This document shows, piece by piece, positions 6,811 to 16,899 of a DNA stretch of 64,000 nt. Each line of letters starts with the position of its first letter. Position 1 is the first letter of the stretch. The stretch comes from Pseudomonadota bacterium (GTDB lineage: Bacteria; Pseudomonadota; Gammaproteobacteria; Acidiferrobacterales; Acidiferrobacteraceae), in contig JAJYDN010000001.1 of the NCBI GenBank assembly GCA_021777535.1, positions 1 to 64,000 on the forward strand. The letters are read 5' to 3'. The translations under genes were made by a program, and so were the position numbers. Below the pieces are notes generated by a model, which saw only the letters and a program-made list of their open reading frames with translations, ran no database searches and had not been told where the DNA came from.

Positions 6811-9210
6811 TTAGCGCGCCGAAGTGGCGCGCACGGCGGCATCCTGCGGGGCGCCCCCTGTTTCGAGGAAGGGGGACGCCGGACGGATACGCAGATGCCA
6901 ATCGCGTCCGGCCCATTCACCGCTGTCATGCCAAAGAAAAGTGAAATCGAGCGTGTCCGCCTTTGCGAGCAGATGCTGGGGAATATGGACCATGTGGACA
7001 AGGCCGTGGTCGGTGGACTGTAAATCCACAGTGTCGGCCCATCCGTCGTGGCCAAGGTGCAGGGTCGCCGCATGGGGGAGCAGCATGTGCAGAATGTCGG
7101 CCGTTATTTGGCTTACTGGACTATGATATTGCCAGATCGCGTAACGGACCGCGGGGCGCGTGCCGTTGTAGCGGGCCGCTGTCTGTGTCGGCATGTCGAG
7201 GATGCGGCCGGCGGCGATACCGAGTGCGAGCTTGATGAATTCCGCATGGGCCCACACGAGCGGCATGGCGGAGCCCGACGGGCGCCCGGGGTGCAGATTG
7301 CGCGCTGGGATGGGTGGGCTGTCCCAGACTTGTTCGGGCAGTAGTCCGCCGCGGCCGACCATGCGGGCCAGCGCCTCGAGATAAGGCTCAGGTTCTTCGC
7401 CCGCGAGCAGCGCATAATGTCCCCGTTCACCCGTTAGAAGCGGCCACCCACGGCCGTGACCCGCCCCGTCGAATGCGCGGCCGTCCGTATGCTCGCCATA
7501 GCCATCCCCGTTGTAGCGGTGCCAGATGGGTCCGGAGGGCGTTTCCGTTTTCAAGAGTGCGTCGGCTGCCTGGAGCGAACTCCGGATCGTTGGCTCATCT
7601 GCGCGGCGAAGGCCATAGCGGCACAGTTGCAGGAAGTCCGTGGCAACCTGTTCATCCGCGCTCGGCGCCGCATGGTAGCGGTGATTCTTGATGGGCAGTG
7701 TCTGTTCGCGGATGTCCTGACCGGAGAGTGTGCTGGGCGGTGCGATGCGCACGTAATAGCAGGGGACGCGCAGGGCGCGGCTAAGGGGTGTGTCGTGCAC
7801 GCAGGTCCAGTCCTCGAGGCGGCTGTTCCAGTAATCGGCGACGAGGAGCGCGCACTCCCTTTCGATTGGGGGCAAAAAGCGCGCCCCTTCGACCAGCGCC
7901 GCGATCATGACCGCCATCGTGAACGTGTTGATCCCGGCATCCTCTTCCCAGCGGTCTTGCGGGGTTACCGGGCCTTCACGCAGCAAAAAACCAAGGGCGC
8001 GCCGGACCATGTTCGTCACGTCAACTCCCCGGAGGGCGTCATGATCCTCAAGCAGGCTCGCGAGGATCACCGGAAAGCCGGTTTCGTCGAGCTGCACGCC
8101 GTGCCAGAAAGGCTTGCCGCCCAGCCACTGGTTCTGCAGCCAGTGACCGTCCCGCTGTTGGGTGGCCATGAGGTAGATCAGCACTTGGCGGGCCTCATCC
8201 ATTGCGCCCAGGGCGACAAGCGCGCCTGCGCCCTCGACGACGTCTCGCGGCCACACGAGATGATAGCCGGCGCGGCTTGCGTTGGATTCTCCCCACGGGA
8301 CCGAGAGGCTGGCTACGATGGCGCCCGGGATGGTGTGATCGATATGCACCTTGAGCACTGTTGCGGAACGGAAAAATAGGCGCGAGACGGCAATCGGCAG
8401 TTCCGCTACGCGTTGCGGAACGGAAAGTGTCCGGTGCCATGCCTGCCAGCCGGCCACATATTGCGCGAAGGCATGGCGGAAGCCGTCATGGAGGGAGGCG
8501 TAGGCGAGAGTGGCCGCCGTCTCCTTGCTGGCGCCGAATCCGAGCGCGATGGTGCCTGCCGGATGCTCGAGATGCGCGCCAAGCGCCACTTCGGCGGGCC
8601 CCGCTGCTTCGTGTTCCCATGTCATGGTGCCGTGGCGGGCGAAATCCTGCCAAAGATCGCTTTGTCCCACGATTCCGACCGAGCGCCTTGCGAACGTGCA
8701 GCGGTCGTCATCGGTACGTGTGGCAAGCGCCAGACCGAATGGACCCTGCTCGGCCCATAGCACCCCTTGTCCATTCCATTCGGCGACCTGCGCGCGCATG
8801 TGCGTGGCATCCTCGCCAAGACGCGGTGCGGCCAGCACATAGACGGCAAGCGATGGATCGCCGATCAGGGTGTAATGTATGAGCAGCACATCGCGGCAGG
8901 GGTCGGTGCAGACCTGCAGGACGAACGTGAACCGTTGGTGGTGGTGCGTGATGGTGAAGGCGGGAATGTGGGAATCGTGCCACGCCACCCGATAATGGTT
9001 CAGGCGGCGGATCTCTATCCAGAAGCCGTTGCCGTCGGCTATCAGGAAACCGAGGTCTTTCAGTTGCGGGATGTCGATGCGCGGGTAATACACCTCGGTG
9101 ACGATGCCTTGCGCAAGCGTAAACCACAGGTGTGAGGTGGACAGCCCGCACCCGACGCCGTCTTTGGCGGCGCTGGCCCAGGTGGCGCAAGATCCGAAAT
9201 CGGTCGACAC
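6811..9210 (-). CDS. GH15 glucoamylase / glucodextranase-like glucan 1,4-alpha-glucosidase
   Basis: Exo-acting enzyme that releases glucose from the non-reducing ends of alpha-glucans. The 799 residues comprise an N-terminal beta-sandwich domain as in bacterial glucodextranases (about 1-270) followed by the GH15 (alpha/alpha)6 barrel (about 290-690). Landmarks are WPRDVVEGAGAL, RWEEDAGIN around residue 422 (general acid Glu) and GRGWPLLTGERGHY around 594 (general base Glu). No signal peptide is apparent, suggesting cytoplasmic action on stored glycogen. The start is GTG at 9210 with GGAG six bases upstream. It diverges from glgB across a 262-base gap in which I saw no clear operator. Confidence 0.9.
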   Translation of the reverse strand: MSTDFGSCATWASAAKDGVGCGLSTSHLWFTLAQGIVTEVYYPRIDIPQLKDLGFLIADGNGFWIEIRRLNHYRVAWHDSHIPAFTITHHHQRFTFVLQVCTDPCRDVLLIHYTLIGDPSLAVYVLAAPRLGEDATHMRAQVAEWNGQGVLWAEQGPFGLALATRTDDDRCTFARRSVGIVGQSDLWQDFARHGTMTWEHEAAGPAEVALGAHLEHPAGTIALGFGASKETAATLAYASLHDGFRHAFAQYVAGWQAWHRTLSVPQRVAELPIAVSRLFFRSATVLKVHIDHTIPGAIVASLSVPWGESNASRAGYHLVWPRDVVEGAGALVALGAMDEARQVLIYLMATQQRDGHWLQNQWLGGKPFWHGVQLDETGFPVILASLLEDHDALRGVDVTNMVRRALGFLLREGPVTPQDRWEEDAGINTFTMAVMIAALVEGARFLPPIERECALLVADYWNSRLEDWTCVHDTPLSRALRVPCYYVRIAPPSTLSGQDIREQTLPIKNHRYHAAPSADEQVATDFLQLCRYGLRRADEPTIRSSLQAADALLKTETPSGPIWHRYNGDGYGEHTDGRAFDGAGHGRGWPLLTGERGHYALLAGEEPEPYLEALARMVGRGGLLPEQVWDSPPIPARNLHPGRPSGSAMPLVWAHAEFIKLALGIAAGRILDMPTQTAARYNGTRPAVRYAIWQYHSPVSQITADILHMLLPHAATLHLGHDGWADTVDLQSTDHGLVHMVHIPQHLLAKADTLDFTFLWHDSGEWAGRDWHLRIRPASPFLETGGAPQDAAVRATSAR

Positions 9211-9472
9211 GGGAGTCTCCGTCGGGTGATGCGGGGAGAGAAAACGCGCCGCACAGGCGCGTGTCTTCTTACGGATGCCGTTGAAAAAAGTCTATGTGCC
9301 GCGCGCCCGAAACGCAAGCGCGGGCGGTCCCTGCCGCCGCCTGTGCTCGCGCTGGCCTCGCGTCACTTGCTGCCTGTGGGAAGCGGCCGTAACATAAAGG
9401 CACATCAGGGCGCATCCGGATGGATCCGGATATTCCGCGCCGATGAACAAGAAAAGTCGTGAAGGAGTAGGG

Positions 9473-11413
9473 ATGCCGCCCGACGATGGTTCTGTCCGTC
9501 CAATGTTTCCGTACCCGTTTACGGATGAAGACATCTACCTCTTCTCCGCGGGGCGCCACTGCCGCTTATATGAAAAGCTCGGCGCACATGTGTGTACGGT
9601 CGGGGGCCGCAAGGGTGTCTCTTTCGCGGTCTGGGCGCCGAACGCCGAGGCAGTGTCCGTCATCGGCGACTTCAATGGCTGGTCCGGGCAATCACACGCA
9701 CTGAGCGTTGGCACGGATGGGGCCGGTATCTGGTACGGTTTCTTTCCGGATATCCTGGAAGGCGCTCTCTACAAGTACCGGATCCGTTCGCGCTTCAATG
9801 ATTATACGGTCGACAAGGCCGATCCCTTCGCCTTTCTTGCGGAAGTGCCGCCACGCACGGCCTCGGTGGTCCATGACCTGAAGCGGCTGTGGACCGATGA
9901 GGTATGGATGCGGGAACGGCTGCGCACCGGGGCCCTCGATGCGCCGATGAGTATCTATGAAGTGCATCTCGGGTCGTGGCGGCGGGTACCCGAAGCGGGC
10001 AACCGCATGCTCACCTATCGTGAACTTGCGGACGTCCTGCCGGAGTACGTGCGCGACATGGGCTTTACACATGTGGAGTTCATGCCTATCGGCGAGCACC
10101 CCTTTTATGGTTCATGGGGTTATCAGGTGACCGGTTATTTCGCGCCGAGCGCGCGCTATGGAAGCCCCGAGGATTGCCAATATCTCATTGATGCGCTGCA
10201 TCGGCACGGTATTGGCGTGATTCTGGACTGGGTGCCATCCCATTTCCCAACCGATCAGCATGGCCTGGGATTTTTCGACGGCACGTACCTGTACGAGCAT
10301 GCCGATCCCCGCATCGGATTCCATCCGGAATGGAATTCCAGCATCTTCAACTATGGACGGCACGAAGTCGGGTCGATACTGATGTCGAGTGCGATCTTCT
10401 GGCTCGACCGCTATCACGCCGACGGCTTGCGCGTGGACGGCGTGGCATCGATGCTCTACCGGGATTACGCGCGGGCCGCGGGAGAGTGGATACCGAACGT
10501 GCATGGCGGCCACGAGAATCATGAGGCGATTCATTTTCTTCAGCAGCTGAACGAGGCCGTTTATCGGGAGTATCCCGATGTGCAGACGATCGCTGAGGAA
10601 TCGACGGCATGGCCGATGGTGTCGCGGCCGACAAGCATGGGTGGTCTGGGTTTCGGTCTGAAGTGGAACATGGGCTGGATGCACGATACGCTCGCCTACT
10701 TCCGCAGGGACCCGGTCTACCGCCGGTTCCATCACGGGGAATGGACGTTCAGCATCTGGTATGCCTTCCACGAGAACTTCGTGTTGCCGCTTTCGCACGA
10801 CGAGGTGGTGTATGGCAAGGGATCCCTGCTGGACAAGATGCCAGGAGACCTCTGGCAGAAGTTCGCGAATCTGCGGCTCCTTTTTGCTTATATGTATGCC
10901 CATCCCGGCAAGAAGCTGCTTTTTATGGGGTCTGAATTCGCGCAATGGCGTGAATGGAATCACGAGGAAAGTCTTGACTGGCACTTGCTCGGGCAGGCTG
11001 CGCACGCAGGGGTGTGGCACTGCCTGCGGGCCCTGAATGCGATGTACAGGGGCGAGCCTGCGCTCTGGCGGAGGGATTTTTCACAGGATGGCTTCGAGTG
11101 GGTGGACGTGCAGGACGCAGAAGAGAGCATCATAAGCTTCTACCGCAAGGATCCGCAGGGCGATCTGCTGCTCATCGTCTGTAACGCGACACCCGTGCCG
11201 CGATTCAATTACCGGGTGGGCGTGGCGCGTCCCGGATTGTGGCGCGAAATCATGAATACGGATGCGCAGGAATACGGCGGGAGCGGGCATGGCAACATGG
11301 GGGCCGTGCATTCCGCGCCGGTCAGCGCACATGAGCAGTACCAGTCCCTGAACCTGACCTTGCCGCCACTGGGCGCGATCGTCCTGAAAGCCCCGGCGCC
11401 CGGAGAGGCGTGA
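9473..11413 (+). CDS. glgB: 1,4-alpha-glucan branching enzyme (GH13)
   Basis: Makes alpha-1,6 branches in glycogen. The catalytic residues are Asp322 (GLRVDGVASM) and Glu375 (AEESTAW), 53 residues apart as in E. coli GlgB, plus the transition-state motif LSHDEVVYGK. The 646-aa protein starts at the CBM48 domain (VSFAVWAPNAEAVSVIGDFNGW) and lacks the extra N1 domain of the 728-aa E. coli protein; the short form is common. I chose ATG 9473 because GAAGGAG lies at 9461-9467; an in-frame ATG at 9443 has no such site. The stop TGA shares its A with the ATG of glgE. It probably branches the products of both GlgA and GlgE. Confidence 0.96.
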   Translation: MPPDDGSVRPMFPYPFTDEDIYLFSAGRHCRLYEKLGAHVCTVGGRKGVSFAVWAPNAEAVSVIGDFNGWSGQSHALSVGTDGAGIWYGFFPDILEGALYKYRIRSRFNDYTVDKADPFAFLAEVPPRTASVVHDLKRLWTDEVWMRERLRTGALDAPMSIYEVHLGSWRRVPEAGNRMLTYRELADVLPEYVRDMGFTHVEFMPIGEHPFYGSWGYQVTGYFAPSARYGSPEDCQYLIDALHRHGIGVILDWVPSHFPTDQHGLGFFDGTYLYEHADPRIGFHPEWNSSIFNYGRHEVGSILMSSAIFWLDRYHADGLRVDGVASMLYRDYARAAGEWIPNVHGGHENHEAIHFLQQLNEAVYREYPDVQTIAEESTAWPMVSRPTSMGGLGFGLKWNMGWMHDTLAYFRRDPVYRRFHHGEWTFSIWYAFHENFVLPLSHDEVVYGKGSLLDKMPGDLWQKFANLRLLFAYMYAHPGKKLLFMGSEFAQWREWNHEESLDWHLLGQAAHAGVWHCLRALNAMYRGEPALWRRDFSQDGFEWVDVQDAEESIISFYRKDPQGDLLLIVCNATPVPRFNYRVGVARPGLWREIMNTDAQEYGGSGHGNMGAVHSAPVSAHEQYQSLNLTLPPLGAIVLKAPAPGEA

Positions 11414-13422
11414 TGACCGCTGGCGCGGCAGGCAGCGGCATCCAGGCCGCCGGCCGTACGCGCGTCGTAATAGAAGACATTTCCCCGTCGGTCGACGGGG
11501 GCCGCTTTGCCGTGAAGCGGGTAATCGGCGAGCGGGTGGTGGTGGAGGCGGACGTGTTTGCCGACGGCCATGACCATGTGGTTGCGGTCTTGCTGTGGCG
11601 GCCGCCTGCGGGTGACTGGCAGGAGTCACGCATGACGGCTATCAGTAATGACCGGTTCACGGCATCTTTCGAGACCGTGGAGCTCGGCCGCTATCGGTTC
11701 CGTGTCAGTGCGTGGGTGGACCCCTTCGAGAGCTGGCGGCGGGACCTTTCCCGGCGTCCTGCCGATGACAGCGACTGGGCAGCTGCCATGGCGGTGGGGC
11801 GCGTCCTGATAGAAGAAGCGCGGTCCCGCAGTTCCGACCGGGCGGACAAAATCCTGCTCGAGGCAGCGCTCGCTGCCCTTGCGGAAGCGCCGACTGCGGC
11901 GGCGCAGCGCGCGGCCGGTCTCGACCCGGCGCTTGCGGCGGCGATGGTTCGGCAAGGGACACGCCGCCACATGGCGCAATCGGACGAATTCATTGTGCGT
12001 GCCGAAAGACCGCGGGCGGGCTATGGGGCGTGGTATGAGTTCTTTCCGCGTTCGTGCGGGACTGGCGGGCACGGCCGCCTGCGGGACTGTTTGCCGATGC
12101 TGCGGTATGTGGCGGCAATGGGCTTTCATGTGGTCTATCTGCCGCCGCTTTCGCCGATCGGATTAAGCAACCGCAAGGGGGCGAACAATGCACCGGCTTC
12201 GGATGCGAACGATGTCGGCAGTCCCTGGGCCATCGGAAACGCCATGGGGGGCCATAAGGCCATCGAACCTGCGCTTGGCACGTTGGCGGATTTCCGGTGG
12301 TTTCTTGAGGAAGCCGCGGTCCTGGGTCTTGAGGTGGCGCTTGATCTCGCTTTCCAGTGTTCGCCGGATCACCCCTATGTGAAGGAACATCCGCAATGGT
12401 TCCGCCATCGCCCCGATGGCAGCATCCAGTACGCGGAGAATCCACCAAAGAAATACCAGGACATCTATCCGCTCGATTTCGAGTGTGAAGATTGGCGCAG
12501 CCTGTGGGAGGAGCTGAAATCCGTGGTGCTGTTCTGGGTCGGGCAGGGGGTGCGCATATTTCGTGTCGATAATCCGCACACGAAGCCGTTTGCCTTCTGG
12601 GAATGGCTGATCGACGAGGTTACCGCTATGAATCCGGACACGCTCTTCCTGTCGGAGGCCTTCACCCGCCCAAAGCCGATGAAGCGTCTGTGCAAGCTCG
12701 GCTTTACCTATTCCTACACCTATTTCACGTGGCGGGTGTCACGCCACGAGATCACGCAGTACTTCGCGGAAATAACGGCGCCGTCCGTGCGCGATTTTTT
12801 CCGGGCGCATGTATGGCCCAACACGCCCGATATCCTGCCGGAACATTTGCAAGGGGCGGGGCGAAGCATGTTTGCTGTGCGGTTTGTGCTCGCCGCCACC
12901 CTGGCCGCCAATTACGGCATCTATGGTCCCGCATTCGAGCTCATGGAGAACGTTGCTGTCGCTCCTGGAAAGGAGGAGTACCGCGATTCGGAAAAATACC
13001 AGTTGCGGCACTGGAACATACATCGCCAGGACAGTCTGCGGGCGCTCATAGAACGGGTCAATGCCATCCGGGATGCGCATACAGCACTGCAATCGGATCG
13101 CACGCTGCGTTTTCATGCAACGACGAACGAGCAGATCCTCTGTTACAGCAAGGCGCCGGTGAACGGTGTCGGCCATGCAATGCTGATGGTCGTCAATCTC
13201 GACCCTTACCACCGGCAGAGCGGGATGGTCCAGTTTCCGCTCGAAGAAGCCGGGTTCATGCGCACCGAGGCCGCGCAAATGCACGATCTTCTGTCGGATG
13301 CGCGCTATATATGGATTGGTGCGGATCATTTCGTGGAGCTGGATCCGGCGGTCGCACCCGGGCATATATTCGAGCTCAAGAGGCGGGGGCGCACGGAGCA
13401 TCATTTCGACTATTTCGCGTAA
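11413..13422 (+). CDS. glgE: alpha-1,4-glucan:maltose-1-phosphate maltosyltransferase (GH13_3)
   Basis: Transfers maltose from maltose-1-phosphate to the end of an alpha-1,4-glucan. The 669 residues contain the GlgE N-terminal domain (VVIEDISPSVDGGRFAVKRVIGE...), a helical insert, then the GH13 barrel. Catalytic residues are Asp386 (FRVDNPHTKPFAFWEW) and Glu415 (FLSEAFTRPK). It starts at ATG 11413, which overlaps the glgB stop by one base. A treS-maltokinase fusion, supplier of its substrate, follows nine bases after its stop. This pathway is best known from Actinobacteria but occurs in other phyla. Confidence 0.96.
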   Translation: MTAGAAGSGIQAAGRTRVVIEDISPSVDGGRFAVKRVIGERVVVEADVFADGHDHVVAVLLWRPPAGDWQESRMTAISNDRFTASFETVELGRYRFRVSAWVDPFESWRRDLSRRPADDSDWAAAMAVGRVLIEEARSRSSDRADKILLEAALAALAEAPTAAAQRAAGLDPALAAAMVRQGTRRHMAQSDEFIVRAERPRAGYGAWYEFFPRSCGTGGHGRLRDCLPMLRYVAAMGFHVVYLPPLSPIGLSNRKGANNAPASDANDVGSPWAIGNAMGGHKAIEPALGTLADFRWFLEEAAVLGLEVALDLAFQCSPDHPYVKEHPQWFRHRPDGSIQYAENPPKKYQDIYPLDFECEDWRSLWEELKSVVLFWVGQGVRIFRVDNPHTKPFAFWEWLIDEVTAMNPDTLFLSEAFTRPKPMKRLCKLGFTYSYTYFTWRVSRHEITQYFAEITAPSVRDFFRAHVWPNTPDILPEHLQGAGRSMFAVRFVLAATLAANYGIYGPAFELMENVAVAPGKEEYRDSEKYQLRHWNIHRQDSLRALIERVNAIRDAHTALQSDRTLRFHATTNEQILCYSKAPVNGVGHAMLMVVNLDPYHRQSGMVQFPLEEAGFMRTEAAQMHDLLSDARYIWIGADHFVELDPAVAPGHIFELKRRGRTEHHFDYFA

Positions 13423-13431
13423 GGCCAAGTC

Positions 13432-16400
13432 ATGATACGCAAGTCAGTCAAGGGTGCCTTCGAAAAGGACCAGATGTGGTACAAGGACGCCGTGATCTAC
13501 GAAGTGCACGTGCGGGCGTTTTTCGACAGCAATGGCGATGGCATCGGGGATTTTTCCGGCCTTACGGACAAGCTTGACTATCTGCAGGATCTCGGTGTCA
13601 ACACGATCTGGGTATTGCCTTTTTATCCCTCGCCCGGGCGCGACGACGGATATGACATAGCGGACTATTGTGGCGTACATGCCGATTATGGAAGCGTCCG
13701 CGATTTCCGCCGCTTCGTGCGGGCTGCGCATGCGCGCGGACTGCGTGTCATCACGGAACTCGTCATCAACCACACTTCGGATGCCCACCCCTGGTTTCAG
13801 GCGGCCCGGCATGCACCGCGTGGATCGGCGAAGCGCAACTTTTATATCTGGAGCGATACGGCGAAGAAGTTCTCCAACACGCGCATCATATTTACCGACA
13901 GCGAAAAGTCGAACTGGGCGTGGGACGACGAGGCGCATGCGTACTATTGGCACCGCTTCTTTTTCCATCAGCCGGATCTCAACCACAACAATCCGCAGGT
14001 GGTAAAGGCGGTCATACGCGTAATGCGGTACTGGCTGGATCAGGGCGTCGATGGCCTGCGGCTGGATGCGCTTCCGTATCTATGTGTACGCGAAGGAACG
14101 AGCAACGAGAATTTGCCCGAGACGCATGCGGTGACGCGCTACATGCGGGCGGTGATCGATGCGCATTACGATGAACGCATGCTGCTTGCCGAAGCCAATC
14201 AGTGGCCGGAAGACGTGCGTGATTATTTTGGCAGCGGGGATGAGGTCCATATGGCCTACCATTTCCCGCTGATGCCGCGTATGTACATGGCGATCGCCCA
14301 GGAGGACCGGCATCCGGTCGTCGAGATCATGAAGCAGACGCCGGATATCCCGTCTAACTGCCAGTGGGCGATCTTTCTGCGCAATCATGATGAACTCACG
14401 CTCGAGATGGTCACCAACGGGGAGCGTGACTATATGTACAAAATGTACGGAGCAGAGCCGAAGTCCCGCCTGAATCTCGGGATAAGGCGGCGGTTGGCGC
14501 CGCTCATGGACAACGAGTTCGACAAGATTCGCCTGATGAACAGCCTGCTGTTGTCGATGCCCGGTTCGCCGATCATCTATTACGGCGATGAGATCGGCAT
14601 GGGAGACAATATCTTCCTCGGGGACCGCAACGGGGTGCGTACACCCATGCAGTGGAGCCCGGACCGTAATGGGGGCTTTTCGCGGGCCGACCCGCAGCGT
14701 TTGTTCTTGCCGCCAATCATGGATCCGGTGTACGGATTCGAGGCGGTCAACGTGGAGGCACAGGCCCGCGATCCCTCGTCACTGCTGAACTGGACCCGCA
14801 GGCTTCTTTCCGTCCGACGGGGGAGCCGTGCCTTCGGGCGGGGGGAATTGCATTTCCTCGAGCCCGGCAACCGGAAGATTCTCGCCTATCTGCGCAGTTA
14901 TGAAGACGAGATCATTCTCTGTGTCGCCAATCTGGCACGCTCCGCGCAGCCGGTGGAACTCGACTTGCGTGCCTACAAAGGATATACGCCCGTGGAACTG
15001 ATAGGGCGCGCGGTGTTCCCGCCGATCGGGGCGCTCCCCTACATGCTCACGTTGCATGGGCACGGTTTCTACTGGTTCCGGCTGGCACGGCATGAGGAAG
15101 TGCCGGCCTGGCATGAAGAGCGCCTGGCGCCGGAGGAGCTGCCGCTGCTGGTGCTCTTCGACGGCTGGCGTACGCTGTTTCGGGACCGCGTAGTGCCCTG
15201 GCGCGCCACTTTGGCGGATCGTGTGCGCGAGCAGTTCGAGGGCGAGGCGCTGCCGGCGTTCATGCGCAAGCAGCGCTGGTACGGGACCAAGAACCGTGAG
15301 ATTGGTTTCGCGCGCCTGAAAAATGCCTGTATCTGGGGCGGCGAACGGGAGGACTGGCTGCTTGCGGTGGTCGAGGTCACCGGGGAGATCGATACAACGT
15401 GCTGCTACTTTGTTCCATTGTCGGTTCTTTTCGAAAACGGGGGGCCGGAGCGCATGGAGGCGCTGGCGCCCTTTTCCATTGCCCGCGTGCGGCGGCAGGC
15501 GGAAATCGGGGTGATTGGCGATGCGATGGCGGATCCGGACTTCTGTCGCGCCATGCTGCGGGCGGCGCGCGATGGCGAGAGCTGCGACACCGGTAGCGGA
15601 GTGGTGCGCTGGCACTGGACGGCGTTGGCCGACCGGAGCATCGCGGCGCACGAGCAGGATCTGGCGGTACGGCCGCCTAGTGTGCAGAGCAGCAATACGG
15701 TGGTCAGCTTGGGTGGCAAGCTATTTTTGAAGTGCTATCGCCAGTTGCAGGAGGGTATCAATCCCGAGCGTGAAATGGGCCAGTTCCTGGCGGAGGTGGC
15801 GGGCTTCGACCGCATCGTGCCGATCTTTGCGCATATGGAATACGTTGACACGGAAGGGAAGGCGACGTCGCTTGCGATCCTGCAGCCGTTTGTCGAAAAC
15901 CAGGGGGACGCATGGGATTATACGGTGCACTACCTGGAAAAATACCTGGATCTCGCCGCGTCCGGCAGCGTGGAGGAAATGGCCGCGCACGGGACCTACG
16001 GGACCTTCATCGAGACCCTCGGGCGCCGTACGGGGGAACTGCATGCGGCACTTGCGCGCACGACCGGTAATCCGGCCTTCGATCCCGAACCGATCCGCTT
16101 GGCCGACGTCGAGGATTGGCGGACGAGGGTCGGTCATGATATCGACACGACGCTTGGAATACTCGGGGCCTACAGCGAGCACCTGCCGGATGCGGGCCGC
16201 GATCTTGCCGTGTTCGTGGTATCCCGGGGCATGCGATTGCATGAACTGCTCGGGCGCGACGCGCCGCAAACGATCCATGGTCTGCGGACACGGACGCATG
16301 GTGATTATCATCTGGGGCAGGTCCTGGTCACGCAGAACGATTTCGTGATCATAGATTTCGAAGGGGAACCTGTGCGTTCCTTTGCGGAGCGCCGCCGGAA

Positions 16401-16761
16401 GTACTCGCCGTTGCGCGACGTAGCGGGCCTTTTGCGGTCGCTCAACTATGCCGCTTATGCGGCCTCTGCGAACATGACGCGCGGGCAGGAACTGGTATAT
16501 GGCGGGTTGTCGGCGTCTCTGCGGTTGTGGGAAGAAGTGGCAACGGAGCGCTTTCTTGCGGCCTATGAGGAGGCGACGGCCGGGACGGCGTTGTGGCCGA
16601 ATTTCGGCGAGGCAAAGAGCTGGCTGCGCCTGCTGATGCTGGAGAAGGCGCTGTACGAGCTGCGCTATGAGATCGAAAAGCGCCCGCAGTGGGTGCATGT
16701 GCCGTTGCGGGGGATCGCGGATTTGATCGCCGAGCATGAGGGGCGGGAAAGAAATGGCTGA
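13432..16761 (+). CDS. treS: bifunctional trehalose synthase / maltokinase fusion
   Basis: Two-domain protein of 1109 aa. The N-terminal GH13 trehalose synthase (about 1-570) interconverts trehalose and maltose; its catalytic triad is Asp212 (GLRLDALPYL), Glu254 (LLAEANQWP) and Asp320 (FLRNHDELT). The C-terminal half (about 600-1109) is a maltokinase (Pep2/Mak) that makes maltose-1-phosphate with ATP. It carries the aminoglycoside-kinase-like catalytic loop HGDYHLGQVL (Asp958) and metal-binding DFEGEP near 974. Fusion keeps maltose close to the kinase and pulls the equilibrium toward GlgE. It lies directly downstream of glgE. There is no ribosome site of note; ATG 13432 fits the family N-terminus WYKDAVIYEVHVRAF. 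Confidence 0.95.
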   Translation: MIRKSVKGAFEKDQMWYKDAVIYEVHVRAFFDSNGDGIGDFSGLTDKLDYLQDLGVNTIWVLPFYPSPGRDDGYDIADYCGVHADYGSVRDFRRFVRAAHARGLRVITELVINHTSDAHPWFQAARHAPRGSAKRNFYIWSDTAKKFSNTRIIFTDSEKSNWAWDDEAHAYYWHRFFFHQPDLNHNNPQVVKAVIRVMRYWLDQGVDGLRLDALPYLCVREGTSNENLPETHAVTRYMRAVIDAHYDERMLLAEANQWPEDVRDYFGSGDEVHMAYHFPLMPRMYMAIAQEDRHPVVEIMKQTPDIPSNCQWAIFLRNHDELTLEMVTNGERDYMYKMYGAEPKSRLNLGIRRRLAPLMDNEFDKIRLMNSLLLSMPGSPIIYYGDEIGMGDNIFLGDRNGVRTPMQWSPDRNGGFSRADPQRLFLPPIMDPVYGFEAVNVEAQARDPSSLLNWTRRLLSVRRGSRAFGRGELHFLEPGNRKILAYLRSYEDEIILCVANLARSAQPVELDLRAYKGYTPVELIGRAVFPPIGALPYMLTLHGHGFYWFRLARHEEVPAWHEERLAPEELPLLVLFDGWRTLFRDRVVPWRATLADRVREQFEGEALPAFMRKQRWYGTKNREIGFARLKNACIWGGEREDWLLAVVEVTGEIDTTCCYFVPLSVLFENGGPERMEALAPFSIARVRRQAEIGVIGDAMADPDFCRAMLRAARDGESCDTGSGVVRWHWTALADRSIAAHEQDLAVRPPSVQSSNTVVSLGGKLFLKCYRQLQEGINPEREMGQFLAEVAGFDRIVPIFAHMEYVDTEGKATSLAILQPFVENQGDAWDYTVHYLEKYLDLAASGSVEEMAAHGTYGTFIETLGRRTGELHAALARTTGNPAFDPEPIRLADVEDWRTRVGHDIDTTLGILGAYSEHLPDAGRDLAVFVVSRGMRLHELLGRDAPQTIHGLRTRTHGDYHLGQVLVTQNDFVIIDFEGEPVRSFAERRRKYSPLRDVAGLLRSLNYAAYAASANMTRGQELVYGGLSASLRLWEEVATERFLAAYEEATAGTALWPNFGEAKSWLRLLMLEKALYELRYEIEKRPQWVHVPLRGIADLIAEHEGRERNG

Positions 16762-16899
16762 GCGTCCGTTCGCGCGAACGCAAGGGCCGTTTGGCCGAGG
16801 CCGCTGGAGGCGGGGCGCTGCTATGGTCGGTCTCGATGAGGGGGGTGTACAGGAAGCCGATGAAGGCCCAACGATGCGGCGGTGTCTGGTGGTGATGTC